Below, in pieces: positions 25,070 through 37,794 of a stretch of 64,000 bases of DNA. The first letter of the stretch is position 1, and each line of letters opens with the position of its first letter. Below the pieces are notes generated by a model. That model saw only the letters and a list, made by a program, of their open reading frames with translations. It was not told the DNA's origin and did not search any database. The position numbers were made by a program, and so were the translations under genes. The stretch lies in NCBI GenBank assembly GCA_963920665.1, contig OY987264.1, positions 25,214,906 through 25,278,905 on the forward strand, written 5' to 3'. The stretch is from Straminergon stramineum (lineage: Eukaryota; Streptophyta; Bryopsida; Hypnales; Calliergonaceae).

Positions 25070-26662
25070 ACTTCACTCAATCACATCTAATATGAACATG
25101 TTGAATAAACATCAATCTATAAACTTTAATATTCTTCAAGTAAAATTTACAATGATTTATTTTTACTTGTACAAAATCCAAACCATAGAATAATAGAAAT
25201 TTTCAAATCATAGCTAAAAAATGATCATAGTCAAATTACAATCTTCAAGAACACTTACAAACATTCTCACTTTCTATACAACATCCATCCATAGTCTTTG
25301 ATTAACTTCATTGATATACTACTTCCAAATAATTAACATCCTTGCATGGACCATGACAATAATCAATAATAAACTCCAATTCTAATAACACATATCATGT
25401 TGCTAATAAAACAAAATGAAAATGGATGATTACAATATATGATTCACACTCAAATCATACACTATAGCTAATAAATATTCAATGTTCTTACATTAATTTG
25501 TACTCAAGCTATCTCGAATTTTCCAACTTAACTCACAACAATTTCATCACACGGAGACTCAAATACAAAGACATTTGGCCATACACTATTCGACTAAATA
25601 AATATATAAACACATACATCAATATCCATACATTATTCACACAATTGCACATTCAATACGTCACAAAACAATTGATCATCACTTCAATTGGATCACTGAA
25701 AAATAGAAAACACATAATCATTAATTGAAAAATGTTCACCAAATAAAAACGCTTAGTGGAGGCTAGATGAAACTTGTCAGCTCTCTCAACAAAAGAAAAT
25801 TCTACTTACTTGTACTTGAATCCTTCACATTGGCATCCCATCTGTGGCTATTTCTACGAATAACTACTTTGAACTGTCACATGCCACTTTTTAGAATCAA
25901 ATGAGCATATGAATTCATACCACATGGATTTTTGAAAATAAAATTTAAATATGAACCCTTCTCACACCAAAATTACTAATGATTTCCATTCCAACATTAA
26001 AATTTTGCATTCGCAATAGCCCTAACCACTTTGAAGTTTGAAGTTTAATATTTCAAAAATCCTAAATCCTTTTCACTTTTTGGTTTTACATTGGTTGGAA
26101 ATGGGTGCCCAACTAACTTCAGTTGGGTAAGGTAGGCAACCCATTTCTGATCACTTAAGCAAATACATGTATCTACAAGGGAGTTTTTAATAGTGAGAAA
26201 TTTTTCCATTTGCAAAAATAGAGTTCATAAAATTTCCATAATTTTCAGATTTTTATTTCTCAAAACAAAATCACTATGAATTTTTAGCTAAAGATTTTGT
26301 TCCACCCCATATTGGTCATATATACCTTCCTATTTCCAACCAAAGGATGGTTGCAAAATCCAACAAGGGTTGGTTTCAATATTAAGAGTATTGTAGCCAA
26401 TCATAATGCACCACAACTGCGCCGGGAATTTTGTCAACATTAATCATGTTTATCACCTCTTCATTGAAATTACTACACCTTACATTGCCATAATGGGTGA
26501 GTGATCATGAATGGGTTGCCTCCCCTATCATACTCAATTTTGTTCCTATCTTAATTGTTGGAGAGACAAGCATCTACTTGTTTTTGTATTGTTTTCTTGT
26601 GCTCTAGACACACATTCAATTAGCTTAGCATGAAATTGACTATGACTATGAAGTAAGTTTAT
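25070..26662. other. AT-rich intergenic DNA
   Basis: No gene seen. A nested hairpin lies at 26098-26147 (GAAATGGGTGCC paired with GGCAACCCATTTC around a CCAACT...AGTTGG inner stem). Confidence 0.4.
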
Positions 26663-27240
26663 CCCCTAAAGGATCAAGTGTTCGTTCAACATACGCAAAA
26701 AATCTTAGGTAGGTTCCTACAAAGTCATTTTGGGTCGGTTGTTCTTAAAATTTGGACATAATGTGTAGCTATGTAACCCCTTCTAGAAAATCTATTTTTT
26801 TTTCGATCAGGTGCCCTAATCAAAAGTTATGCTACCCTAAACTTTGCCGGCAGCTCCAGGCAACATGTGCAAAATTCTTCCTATAATTTCGAAATTTGGT
26901 GGTGTGCAACTTACATGATACATGATGCAAATGTCCAAAAAAGTAACCACATTTAGTGCAAGAATCTCATTCAAGAAGGAGTTAAAGTTTGCAAGCCCTT
27001 TAGGCAAGGTTGAAAAAAACTCTTTTTTTAGCTAACTTCAAACGTTATAATCTTTCAATATGTGCAATCAAAGTTTCTAAATTTCTTTTCCACGTGTTCC
27101 CAAAGAAGTCTAGTACAAATTTGTATGGTTGAATTTTGAAAAAAAAAAACTTCTTTTTTTCCCATTTTTTTCTTGCTGCCCTAAAAAGTGTCAGTTTTTG
27201 ACAATTTCTGCCCAAAATGTGCCCTCGGTCCTTTGGGGGG
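26663..27240. mobile_element. TTAA-type TIR element, 578 bp
   Basis: The left end is CCCCTAAAGGATCAAGTG and the right end is GGTCCTTTGGGGGG. The flanks have mutated to TTAT and TAAC. The sequence is closely related over its full length, same orientation, to 37203-37790 (shared 'aggtaggttcctacaaagt', 'atcaaaagttatg', 'ttttcttgctgcc'). Confidence 0.65.
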
Positions 27241-29385
27241 TAACTTATTGTCCGTTCGGTTCAAAACAAGAAAAGAAAAAGAAGTAAGTTAAGTTTAACT
27301 TCAGTTCAGTAGGATACTGTACTGCCGGTGACTCCCTTGGTTTGCAGGGTTCTGCAGATTGGTCAGGTGCCAGGCTGTAAGTTAACTTCAAATTTCACCT
27401 GGCTCCTTCCATCCGTTTGGTTCTGTCATGGCGGGTGCAGTGCGCACTGCGCAGCAGACGGACGGACTCAGACGGAAAGAATCCAAATGAAGCTTTTAAG
27501 TTAAATAGTACGTAGTAACTTACCAACTGAGTGAAGACGGACGGACGGACGGACGTGATGATAACTAACCTGGCTAAAGGTCAGTCACGGTTTTCTACTT
27601 TGACCAGGCTTGGTCCTCAGGCAGCAGCTCCGGTCAATCTGGTTTTCGCCAACTGACGGTGAAGTCCAGGGAAACCGACCGGGACCAGCAATCCCCAAAC
27701 TGGCTAAATTTCGCTCAGTTGCTACTTAATTTCTTCATGCCCTCAGTGTTAAATTCAAGAAAAAATCTTCCAAAAATGAACATTTGGCTAATTTCCCCGA
27801 ACCCATTTCGGGATCGCTGACCAGGACAAAGCTCACTTGTATATATTCATCCGGTGGTTTTTTTTTATTTCATGTTTTCTGGTAGTGGCAGAAAACAAGT
27901 TAATCCCTAAATCAGTGTCGAGAATCATCTCCAGAATTGACAATTTGAGAAAAAAAAAATCATAATAAAGTGCTACTTGGAAGAATGTTATGGAATTGAT
28001 ATAGGAATAAAAGTTGGAGATTTTGAGTTGTAGATTCTGTCCATACGGTTAGATTCCCCAATGCTATCACCAATATTTTTTTATAAATTTTGAAAGGGAA
28101 AATTTCAAAATTCCTCTACAATTTGATTACAAGCAAAATATTATCATTTTTTGAGTGAAATTTGTTGGTATGGATTGGAAATGAGATTCTCTTCACATAG
28201 TGATTTTTGAAAATTTGGTGTTTTTAAAATATATGACCTCATTTTGGGGCAAATCTAGTTTTGAACTAGAGTCAATGCAATTTTGGCTTGGTCAACCACT
28301 TAACATACTTCGACATTGGTACTCTAATAACACCAAATCCAACCATTAGATAGGACAACAACTTGATAAAGTATCTCCGCAAATTAGAATAACTTTCATC
28401 TAAGCAGATAAGAAGATGAAATTTGAGTTTCAATCCGTTCATCATCCAAAAAATGGATGTCGGAGCGCTTAGGAGATAATTAATGGACTTCATTGTGTAC
28501 ATATCCAAGAAGTTGTTGAAAGATTTGCTTTTGCTTTCTAGATCCACATGGCTCGTAGAATTTGTCTTTCTCCAATATATGCCTTTCAAATCCACCATCA
28601 TAGTTTCTATTATTAGATTTTAATACTTCATGATGAAGCTTGTTAGCAATTGGAAGAGCTTGTTCTCTTAGCGAAGCTTCAGTTGCCGGTCAAAACAGAA
28701 ATGTAGCCAGATTGTGCAGTCCATTTCTACAGTCCCAGTTTTACATGCCCAGTGCCGTGAGTGAGGTTCCCAGTGCCGGGAAGAAAAAGAAAACGGCATA
28801 CGCTTAAGTTAGGAAAGACGGACAAATGAAATCATTGAAGCAGGCAGGTGGGGTTGTGCCACGTGCATTCCCTTGGCATTCAAACCCACCGTTGGAGTAA
28901 GTTACTAGTAAGATAGGTTAAGGACCTGAAGAGAATTTGGAAAGAAGATTGTGATGCAGAGAAAGAGGTACCTTAAGTTACCTTATAACTGGCTGCCAGT
29001 TGATCTCCGTCAACTGAAGCAAGCTGAGAGTCAGTTAAGTTTTACCCCACAGTGAAAGTCAAACGTTGACGGACCAGGGGCTTTATTGTTTTTTCACTTT
29101 TGGAGAAAGTGCCAGGATGAAGATCACTTACAGTAAAATTTGGTGAAGCATTGCATTTCTACATTCATCCATCTTTTCGACCCGACTCACTGCACTTCAG
29201 TTTTCAATTACATTCCTGCATTTTTTCATCCAAATCTGGTAACTTCATCCACACTTTTTATATGAATGGACTTGTATTGATGAAAAAAGATTGCTTTGGT
29301 TAGGTGAAAAGTAGAGATTTATTTTGGAATGGTGCAATTTGGTCTCATGGTGCCAAAAAAGAAGGGTTGACATGTATCACTAACC
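27241..29385. other. Moderate-GC stretch, unassigned
   Basis: It contains a tetranucleotide run (GGAC)n at 27536-27555 and many TAAGTTA/TAACTTA words. It has no convincing ORF; the 109-aa minus ORF at 28272-28601 has no recognisable motif. It may be a decayed low-copy element or a non-coding transcription unit. Confidence 0.3.
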
Positions 29386-29558
29386 CACTAGAAGAAAACC
29401 TTGTTGCTGTCAACAAAATCTAGATAATGTTTATGTTCACTGTGACATAGAAATATCAATTTCAATGTAGGTTTTGCATTGAAATTGATGTTTCTACGTT
29501 ACAATGAATAGAAACATCATCTAGATTTTGTTGAAAGCTACAAGGTTTTCTTTTAGTG
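29386..29558. mobile_element. CACTA-ended foldback MITE, 173 bp
   Basis: Ends are CACTAGAAGAAAACCTTGT and ACAAGGTTTTCTTTTAGTG. The inner arms (CAACAAAATCTAGAT, GAAATTGATGTTTCTA) pair. It is flanked by ACC on both sides (29383-29385 and 29559-29561). It is a different subfamily from the 12.5/24.9-kb pair. Confidence 0.8.
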
Positions 29559-30879
29559 ACCAAACTAGAAAAGTTAACTTGTGATAAGGAAACTCCACCC
29601 ATTAGTAACACTAGGGCTTCTAAATTCACTCTTAGGAGATCCCTGAAAAAGAAAAATTGGTCCGAACTAGTGTTAAGAGTGCAAGTGGCAATATAGTAGA
29701 TTTAGCCTTGATTCTTTTTATTGGTGAAACTAAGTTCTTATTTTGAATGAAGAAAGTTTTGACAAACTCTAATTTTGCTTAGTTGTATTAATGACAACAT
29801 CCTAGTTCTAGTTAGTGCAGAAATGGCAACTTTCTAAATTGATCAATGGCTCACCACAAACATGCATTATAGCTTGATCGGCTTTCTTGGTGAGTTTAGT
29901 AGCCTTAATAGAAGATTGCATGGCAAAAAGATGTTTGCAGTAAGTGTATAACTAGAAAATGCTCATTTGGGCAAATAGAGAAAAAAAACCCAGAAAAAGA
30001 CTTGTTTTAGCACATTAGACCAGCACACAAACAAACACTCTTACGAAAATTCCTCACTAAGAAGGGTGCACATGAATTAAAATCATGAAATTATTCAGCA
30101 CACATGTTACAATTTACATGTGATGAGATCAAAACCAATGCAACAAACAATTAGTAAAAAATGCAAACAAGTACGTTCTTATAAACTTGCATACGAAATA
30201 AGAAGGGTGCACATAAAGTTCTAATATGTTCTTGCAACTAAACGCACATATTACAAGTGACGAAATCAAAACTTACAATGCAACAACAATTGGATAAACA
30301 AATACAGATGCAAGCAAGCCAATATGTTCTCACATATATGTCAAACAAACAAAATAATGTTTAGTAAACACATTGCAAGACACTACGTGAAGAACAATTT
30401 AGTGCAAATAGTTGCTACAAGCCTACAAGAACAAGACTCCAAGATCAAGTTTCATTCGGAAAGCTCAAGTAATCGACCGAAATAAGACAAACAAAAATAA
30501 AGCCCATGTTCATTCCTTGTGCACTTAAGCTAGGAGGTCAAATCTCACAACCTACCTACAATGAAATCACTACATTGACAATTGAACCAATCAAAGTATT
30601 TTAGCATGCATTCTCAAAGAACCAAGCTAGGATTCATTGTAGCTTTAGGCAACTAATGAAGCTTGGGTCAAATATTGCCCTCTATCACTTGCAATGAACC
30701 ACTCCTCAAAGACCTTTTGATATGAAAAAGTCTCAAGAGTGAAAATCTTTTGAAAATGCATTCCCATGGTCACCAATAAATTCTCAACAAGGCTAATTCT
30801 AAGCTTGGATTTCAAGAAAGCCAAGTATGAGAACGTCCTCTTGTCCTCCACAAAATTGAATAATATAAATCACATTGAT
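29559..30879. other. AT-rich intergenic DNA, nothing recognised
   Basis: Two similar A-rich stretches near 30050-30260 share 'agaagggtgcacat' and are a short local duplication. No gene was found. Confidence 0.35.
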
Positions 30880-31624
30880 CTTCAATGAAGCAAATTTCTT
30901 TTTTCTTTCAAAATCTAATCAATGTTTAAAGAGATTGCTTATTTGAGTATGTACCAATTTAAAGTGTAAAATTGAGTAGGAATAGTGAGATTATGACAAA
31001 AGAAATTTACTTACCCTATTTTTAGTGTGTTGCCCCTCCCCACAATGTTTGAGAAATTTGCATATAAGATTTTGGGGGATTTGAGGTGACATGAACAACA
31101 AAAAGTTGTGTGAGCACACTAAATGCACTTCCAAAAACCTTAAGTTCAAATGGAGAGTTATCAAACTCATTATACAATCCACCTTATGATTGTTGAAATG
31201 CAATTTTTTCTTATAAGCATAAATTGCAAATAACTCCAAATCAACACTTGCATGTTTAAATTTTCAATGGTGAAAATCATGGAAACTCCTCACTCTTTCC
31301 ATAGGGACTATTTTCGAAGCAAATGGTTAAGTATAATTTTCTAAATCTCAAATAAAGTGAAATTGGCAAACTTTGTTCAAAGTCGGGAAATAAAGTAAAA
31401 TTAGCAAGCTTTATTCTTCTAGTAATGGACATGTATGCCTTAAGTTTGAAGACCTCTCGAAAATCAAATATATACCTTTTTCAATGAAAAATAAAAGTTT
31501 TCAATAGTTAACCTTCAAAACTACACATAATTTTTTTCCAACAATTAGAGGAATTTAACTACCCACACCAAAATGAGCCTAAGATTTTAGATTGACCATA
31601 TATAGTTGATTGGACAATCAAGGG
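30880..31624 (-). mobile_element. Decayed inverted copy of the element at 40870-41682
   Basis: Read on the minus strand it follows the 40.9-41.7 kb element closely. Examples are the end AACCCTTGATTGTCC followed by 'tatatggtc', and a shared stretch coding in both for Phe-Asn-Asn-(His/Cys)-Lys-Val-Asp-Cys-(Ile/Val)-Met-Ser-Leu. TTAA lies at 31625-31628. The other terminus is not recognisable. The 82-aa ORF at 30991-31239 lies inside. Confidence 0.55.
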
Positions 31625-31628
31625 TTAA

Positions 31629-32324
31629 AAAGGAGAGGACGCAATTGAACCTTCATTAGAGCTCAAGAAATACCTCCTAGTCTAAAATAACTTTAAAGAA
31701 ATTTGCTCATTTTCATCTTATGGACAGATGCGGGCTAATTTTCATCCACTTAATTGGACTTGGTCAAAGCAAAATGTGGTCAAGCTTAGTTATCCTCCAT
31801 TCAACTTTTTGTTGTCAATTTAGGCACACTCTTGGGTTTGTTTAGGCAAGGCCACACAACTAGTAAGCCCAACATTATGATGTTTTTCTAGCATGGGTGG
31901 TAGCCATAATTTGGTCATTGCCATGTCAATCTTGGCTATGGTAGATGATAAGATAGTTGTATCCTGAAGAAGATGTTTTTAATAAATTTGATCCCTTCTT
32001 TTTCATTTCAATTGGACCTCTCATTGCTTTTGCATTCTTCTTTTGGGGTTGACTTTACACTATTTATGGAAGAGCCTACAATCATGTAAAAGGTCACCCT
32101 ATTGCCTTCATTTGAAAAAAATGTCAAATATTTACCATTGATGGAAAAAATAGAGTGCAAGCCTCTCGACCCTCCTTTCACTAACCAACTTATCCACTTC
32201 AAATTTTGATAAAGAGAAAATAGATACTCATACTAAAACAAATTACTTTTCAATGGAGTTACCTTAATCAAAATCTATTTCCTTTGTTTTATATGCTCAA
32301 TATTTGCTGCTATATGTGAGTAGA
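31629..32324. other. AT-rich intergenic DNA, nothing recognised
   Basis: No ORF above 64 aa and no clear repeat was seen. Confidence 0.35.
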
Positions 32325-33658
32325 CACTACTAGAGAAATGAATGTCTATTTCAACATAGATTTAGCATAGTTTTAGCATGAACTAAGGTTAGTTAGGACA
32401 TCTTAATTCGAACACTTTTAAGCATAGTTCTAGTGATAATGCCATGTAGGATGAAGGTCCTCATGAACGTTCCACGTCAATAAAAATCAACTACCATGTC
32501 ATCAGAAAATTATTAACAATACTATTATCAATAATAATCAATATATTATTATGTAGATAAATGCCACACAGGCAAGATTTGACATGCCAACGAACACACC
32601 ACGTGACTAGGACTACGATGTTGGCAAATTAATAAATTAATTAAGGCTTCCAAAGTAGATTATTCACTTCAAAATTTAGGGTAAGAATTCAACAATATAT
32701 TCAATGTTTTTGAACATAGATTTGAAAATGGACTAGGAATGCCAAGGCATTTATAGAAGGAGGGGGGGGGGAGGAGATAAGACAACCCATATGGAATTTG
32801 TAAGTTAGGATAAGTAGGAGCTCAACTACTCATAGTTAAGTCACAAGTAGGAATTGTCGTTAAAGTAAAATTTCAAACCTCATTTAGGCATAGTAGATTA
32901 ACTTTTCTCAAAAGAATTTGAAGTAATAAAAGTTGACAAAGCAAGTTGAGTTTCATCTTCAAAAATCCGTTTCAGATTTCGAGACTCCAATCAAAAGTTC
33001 TAAGCAAATTTTAGAGAGGGGTTGGAAGAGACATTTTCTTTGACAATTTCAAACATCCTATCTGAAATTTGTCCATAACTTTTTATTGGAGTCTTGAAAT
33101 CTCAAACGGATTTTTGAAGATGAAATTCAACTTGATTTGTCAACTTTTATTACTTCAAATTCTTTTGAGGAAAGTTAATCTACTATGTTCAATTGCTAAC
33201 CAAAGTTCCATAGTAAGCAAAATCCAAAGTTCAATTGCTAACAAATACTAAAATACTTTGAATATATTATTGAAGTAAGTGCATAATCTACATTAGAGAC
33301 CTTAATTAATTGCATTTAATTTATTAATTTGTTGATGTGGCAATTCTAGCTACATGGTGGGTTTGATGATATGGCATACTTATTTGTAGGGGAGTTTTGC
33401 CTATGTAGCATCCTACTTGGTGGATTTTTGAGTAATAAATTTTTTGGTATGAATAATGATAATTATAATTCCTAATGATGTGGCACTTGAACTTGGGCTC
33501 ATGCACCAAACATTTCACAAATAATGTTTGCATTCATACAATCTATGTTGAATTTCATAATGAGTCATGCAAAATTGCCATTTCTACAATGTAGATAGTT
33601 ATTAATAACACAAATAAATTGAAAATTGTGTTAATTCGGGCCCCCCTTTCTCATAGTG
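32325..33658. mobile_element. CACTA-like non-autonomous element, 1.33 kb
   Basis: The left end is CACTACTAGAGAAATG and the right end is TTTCTCATAGTG. The 3-bp duplication AGA is present on both sides (32322-32324 and 33659-33661). Inside, 32889-33187 is a large inverted repeat with arms of about 110 bp (start CATAGTAGATTAAC, end GTTAATCTACTATG). A G-run lies at about 32762. No transposase-like ORF is present. Confidence 0.7.
32889..33187. repeat. Large inverted repeat inside the CACTA-like element
   Basis: Arms 32889-33000 and 33076-33187 are reverse complements with few differences, separated by about 75 bp. Shared text includes 'tttcatcttcaaaaatccg' against its complement. If transcribed it would give a long hairpin RNA. 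Confidence 0.7.
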
Positions 33659-34730
33659 AGAAAACCTCTTATTTTATTTTTTTATAGATGCACTTACATG
33701 TCTTCTATAAAGCATGAACTTTTTTATTCTAGGGCTAAAAATTTTGAAATTTTTTCTAAATGTTTATATTGTTATACTAGAGAACATCATAGTATGAACC
33801 AATTATCCATGTCATTATATAATTAAATATTATTAACCTTTGTAATAGATACAAAATTTGGATGTAATAAAATATCCAATATTTAGAAATCGTATATTAA
33901 AAAATCAACCAAAATAAAAACTAGGGAGAATAAACCTTGTTTCATTATTTTAGCTCAAATTTGGAAGTGGTAATTTTTATGGCTAAAAATTTCAATCAAG
34001 AGTAGAGTTAAAAGCTGCCAAATTGCACGACAAAGTCATTGGCATGGCATACATTACATTTTTGACCTTCAAAGGGGGGAGGGGTCCTTTTGCCCTCCCT
34101 AACATGTGCCCCCCCCCCCCCCCCGAGAAGCAATTGTGGCAAATCTTGACTCTTCTCAATTACACTTTTAACTCTCCTCCTAGGGATTAAGGGAAAGATA
34201 TTTCCCTTCCTAGGAAAACAAGGGGGACTAACATTGCTCATTTAGAATGTCAAATATGAGCATCATCTTTTGCAGAAAAACTTCACCCCTACGACCAATA
34301 TATCATTTGGGGAATTTCCAATGTAATCCACTCTTCACACATTCAAGGATCTCTTTTTAAATGGATGAAAAAATCACAATCATTCACCCATTCAAATCAT
34401 TTGTAAGCCATTTTTTTATCGCACTGTGTGCTAGGCTTGACTAGCAAGGACAGAATTTGTGCGACAAATTCAATATGGAAGTCCATTGCATGGCAGGGAT
34501 TTGGGCTAGCCCTAGGCTGAAGTTTGAGAGATTAAGGCTAAATACCTAGTATTTACGGTTTAGGACCTGATAACTACATCCCTGACATCTTCACACCCAC
34601 AACTGTGAATGTCCAATTTTCCTGTGTGCCAAAGACTGGGCTCTGTGGGCATTCCCTTTATTTTGTGCACTGTTCCGCTGGGCAATTGGCGTTCTCCATT
34701 GAATAGTTAGTTTTTCATTTGACTGTTCTC
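33659..34730. other. AT-rich intergenic DNA
   Basis: No gene seen. There is a 16-C homopolymer at 34109-34124. Confidence 0.35.
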
Positions 34731-34775
34731 TTTTTTTTCTTTTTCTTTTTGACACAAATGAAACAGAATTGCACA
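34731..34775 (-). mobile_element. Retroposon 3' tail (LINE/SINE-like)
   Basis: The minus strand reads TGCAATTCTGTTTCATTTG then TGTC and an A-rich tail. This matches the tails near 41708, 45286 and 62330. No target duplication was identified. Confidence 0.35.
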
Positions 34776-35295
34776 CCATTTTGCTTTCCATTCATTCCAT
34801 CCATCACCTCCTTCACCCTTCCCTCCTTTCTCTGAAAAATACTGTTTGTCACTCCTTTCTCTCTCAGTTGTTATGTTCCCATCTCCAGTGTGTTTGCATT
34901 GAAATGAAATATACTGTGGTACTTAGACCCCAATCCCCCCCCCACCACACACACACTCTAAGTTTACCAAGTGTTTTCCGGAGGAAGCAAGTACCATGCA
35001 AACAGGTTTAGGAACCCCAGTACCCTACCTGACCTGACCTCAGGAGAACTCAGAGTTTCTGACTGACTGACCTGAGGATACAAATATTTGTGTCCAGGCC
35101 CACAAAACCAAGAAAATTGGGCCAATTGTGGCTTTCCCTTTTCTAAGGAAGCTCACTGCCCCAAAGCCACCTCCACCCAAGTTATATAATCCAATCCTGT
35201 CCTTGAGTGGTTGAATTGCTGAAGGTTTTTTGTTTTTTGTTTTTTTAAATTTCATTGTGAGAGAATTCCATCCCCAATCTTCTTCTTCTTCTTCA
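34776..35295. other. Unassigned intergenic DNA
   Basis: Slightly GC-richer, with CT-rich runs and CTGAC(CT)GAC repeats near 35030-35070. No coding region is supported. Confidence 0.3.
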
Positions 35296-35627
35296 CACTA
35301 TAACAAAACATGGTAAAAAAAAACCATAGTCAAAATTGACTACGGTTCTTTTTGCCACGTTTTTGTGCAGGCTCACTACGAGCGCAGCCAATGTTTTTTG
35401 CAATTTCCCACTGCAATTTTTGGAATTTTGGGGCGTGTAATATACCATTGGAAAGGTATTGAAAATGCCTTTCCAATGGTATAATGCACGCCCCAAAATT
35501 CCAAAAATTGAAGTGAAAAAATACAAAAGAAACTAACAACCCATTATGCACGCATGCATAGAAACGTGGCAAAAAAAATCGTAGTCGATTTTGTCTAAGA
35601 TTTTTTTTACCATGTTTTGTTATAGTG
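35296..35627. mobile_element. CACTA-ended foldback MITE, 332 bp
   Basis: Ends are CACTATAACAAAACATGG and CCATGTTTTGTTATAGTG. Subterminal inverted arms (CGTAGTC, GCCACGTTT) and a large central palindrome (around CCATTGGAAAGG...CCTTTCCAATGG) follow. It is flanked by TCA on both sides (35293-35295 and 35628-35630). This is a third CACTA-type subfamily in the window. Confidence 0.8.
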
Positions 35628-37202
35628 TCAGCTCAGTTTGCCTATTCATCATAACTTAACTTAGTGTACCCAACTGTGGACGGAGCTGCACACTGCCTGC
35701 CTGCTTTGTGTCCAGGTGGGTGTGTCCTTTTTCTCCAGTTGGTCAGGAACTGCAGATTTCTCCCAGGCAGAAGATATTCTATAATATACTTCATCCCCAC
35801 CATGACCATTTCAACTTTCAAAGTGGTTTGGTACTGCAGCCAGCCAGGGCTCAGTCTTCCCAAGTTAAACAGAGGAAATGGATGTACAGTACGGGACTAC
35901 TGGAGGGCCAGGACTACTGGAGCTGCACTGCACCCTACAGTACATAGAACTGAACTGAACTGAACTTGGGCTTCGAGAGGGAAGGATGCCTGCTGCACAC
36001 CAGGCACTGGTGGGCTTTCTCCTCAGACAGATGGATTGAACAGGCAGGATGAACCCTAACTTATCATAACTTCATTATCTTACATAACTTATGGTTTGGG
36101 GATGCATAGAATACTGGAGGAGAAAGGAAATTTCATGGACTATATTACCATGTATGTTAAAAGTTAACAGAGGAAGGGGAAGATGGATCATGGCCCTTTT
36201 GTTGGTGCTCTTACTGTATGTAGAGTAATCCGCTTATTATTCTCTTGCACATGAGCATCAAATCTCGAAGAAGAAAAAATTCCACATGTGTGTGTATTGG
36301 TCGATTTACAGCGGTGATGAACAAATCTGAGTACAAATTTTCATTCAAACAACCAGACCATAGGCATCAATGGACAAAGTCCAAAAGTATATACACAAAA
36401 GTTGTAGTGTACAGCATACTACACGTTACTCACCATGGAAGTTTGAAGAAAAAAGTAGTTGTGGTATGAACGAAAATTAATTTCAAAGTTAGCCACGTCT
36501 GAAACTCACTTTTTTTTAACATGATTTGGAACCGCTTTATCTTTTGTCAATTTCTTCTTAGAACTCGAAAAATGTTTTTTTGGGGCCTTGGCATATTGAT
36601 ATACATCATTTCAGATTGTTGTACACAAAATTTGATAGAAATTGACATTTATTATAGAATTAAAAATATCAAGAGTTTGACAAACATGCAAAGGATGTTG
36701 ATTCTCACATTGATTTGATTATTTTTTTGGAATTGGGAGCATGGGATAGCATTAGCCATTATAGAGAGAGTATAGGTTGTAATATTATAGAACATTGTTG
36801 CATCTTGATGCCCTAACTTGTATTTGAAATATTTTTTTTGAATTGGACAATGCATTCAATTTATATTTCACAAATGTATAATGCATTTTTAGGTTCAAAT
36901 TTTTTGTCCCAAAACTAAAGTTCATTATACACATATTTGATCCAACAAATACCCAAAAGATAAATGTCACTATCGTCAAAAAGTTGGAAGTTACCAAAAA
37001 GTATTTTGACCCTTGTAAAATTGGCATTTGGGGGGATGGGTTGACAAATGTTGATTTCCTGAATTGAATGAATTTCAAATCTGAAATGGACTACTCAAAA
37101 ATAATAGAATTATTCAATAAGGGAGCCAATGCACCATTTGAGTTCATGAAATAAAATATAATTTGATCCTAAAATCCTTGAATGCACTTTCTTAACCCTT
37201 AA
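35628..37202. other. Unassigned stretch, partly moderate GC
   Basis: 35.6-36.2 kb is rich in TAACTTA-type words and CTG/CAG-rich phrases like 27.2-29.2 kb. No supportable coding exon was found. The remainder is AT-rich. Confidence 0.3.
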
Positions 37203-37790
37203 CCCCTAAAGGACCAAGTGTCCATTCAATGCACACAAGAAATCTTGAGTAGGTTCCTACAAAGTCATTTATGGACGGATGTTCATGAAATTTGGATATA
37301 ATGTGTAACTATGTACCCCCTTCCTAAAAATCTATTTATTTTCCATTTGAATGCCTGGATCAAAAGTTATGTTGCCTTGAACTTTGCGAGCAGCTTGGAC
37401 AACTTCGGGTAGCATGTGCAAAACTTCTCCCATGATTTTGAATTTTGTTGAGTATGTAGCTTACATGATAAAAGTTGCAAATATATAAAAAATAAAATAA
37501 AATAACTATGTTTAGTGCATGAATCTCATTCTAGAAGGAGTTAAAGTTTGCAGGCTTGGTCATGCAAGGTTGGGAAAAAAACTTTTTCACCTAACTTCAA
37601 ACGTTATAATCTTTTACCCTATGTAGCCAAAGTTCCTAAATTTTTTTTCACTTGTTCCCAAAGAAGTCCAGTGCAAATTTCTACGGTTGAATTTTGAAAA
37701 AAACATTATTTTTAGCATTTTTTTCTTGCTGCCATAAAAAGTAGCAGTTCTTGACAATTTCTGCCCAAATGTGCCTTGGTCTTTTAGGAG
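37203..37790. mobile_element. TTAA-type TIR element, 588 bp
   Basis: TTAA (37199-37202) precedes CCCCTAAAGGACCAAGTG. The right end CTTGGTCTTTTAGGAG is followed by CTAA, a one-base change from TTAA. It is a close relative of 26663-27240 in the same orientation. Confidence 0.75.
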
Positions 37791-37794
37791 CTAA

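Noticed and set aside
34109..34124. 16-C homopolymer
   Set aside because: A simple run, likely slippage or assembly noise; no function inferred.
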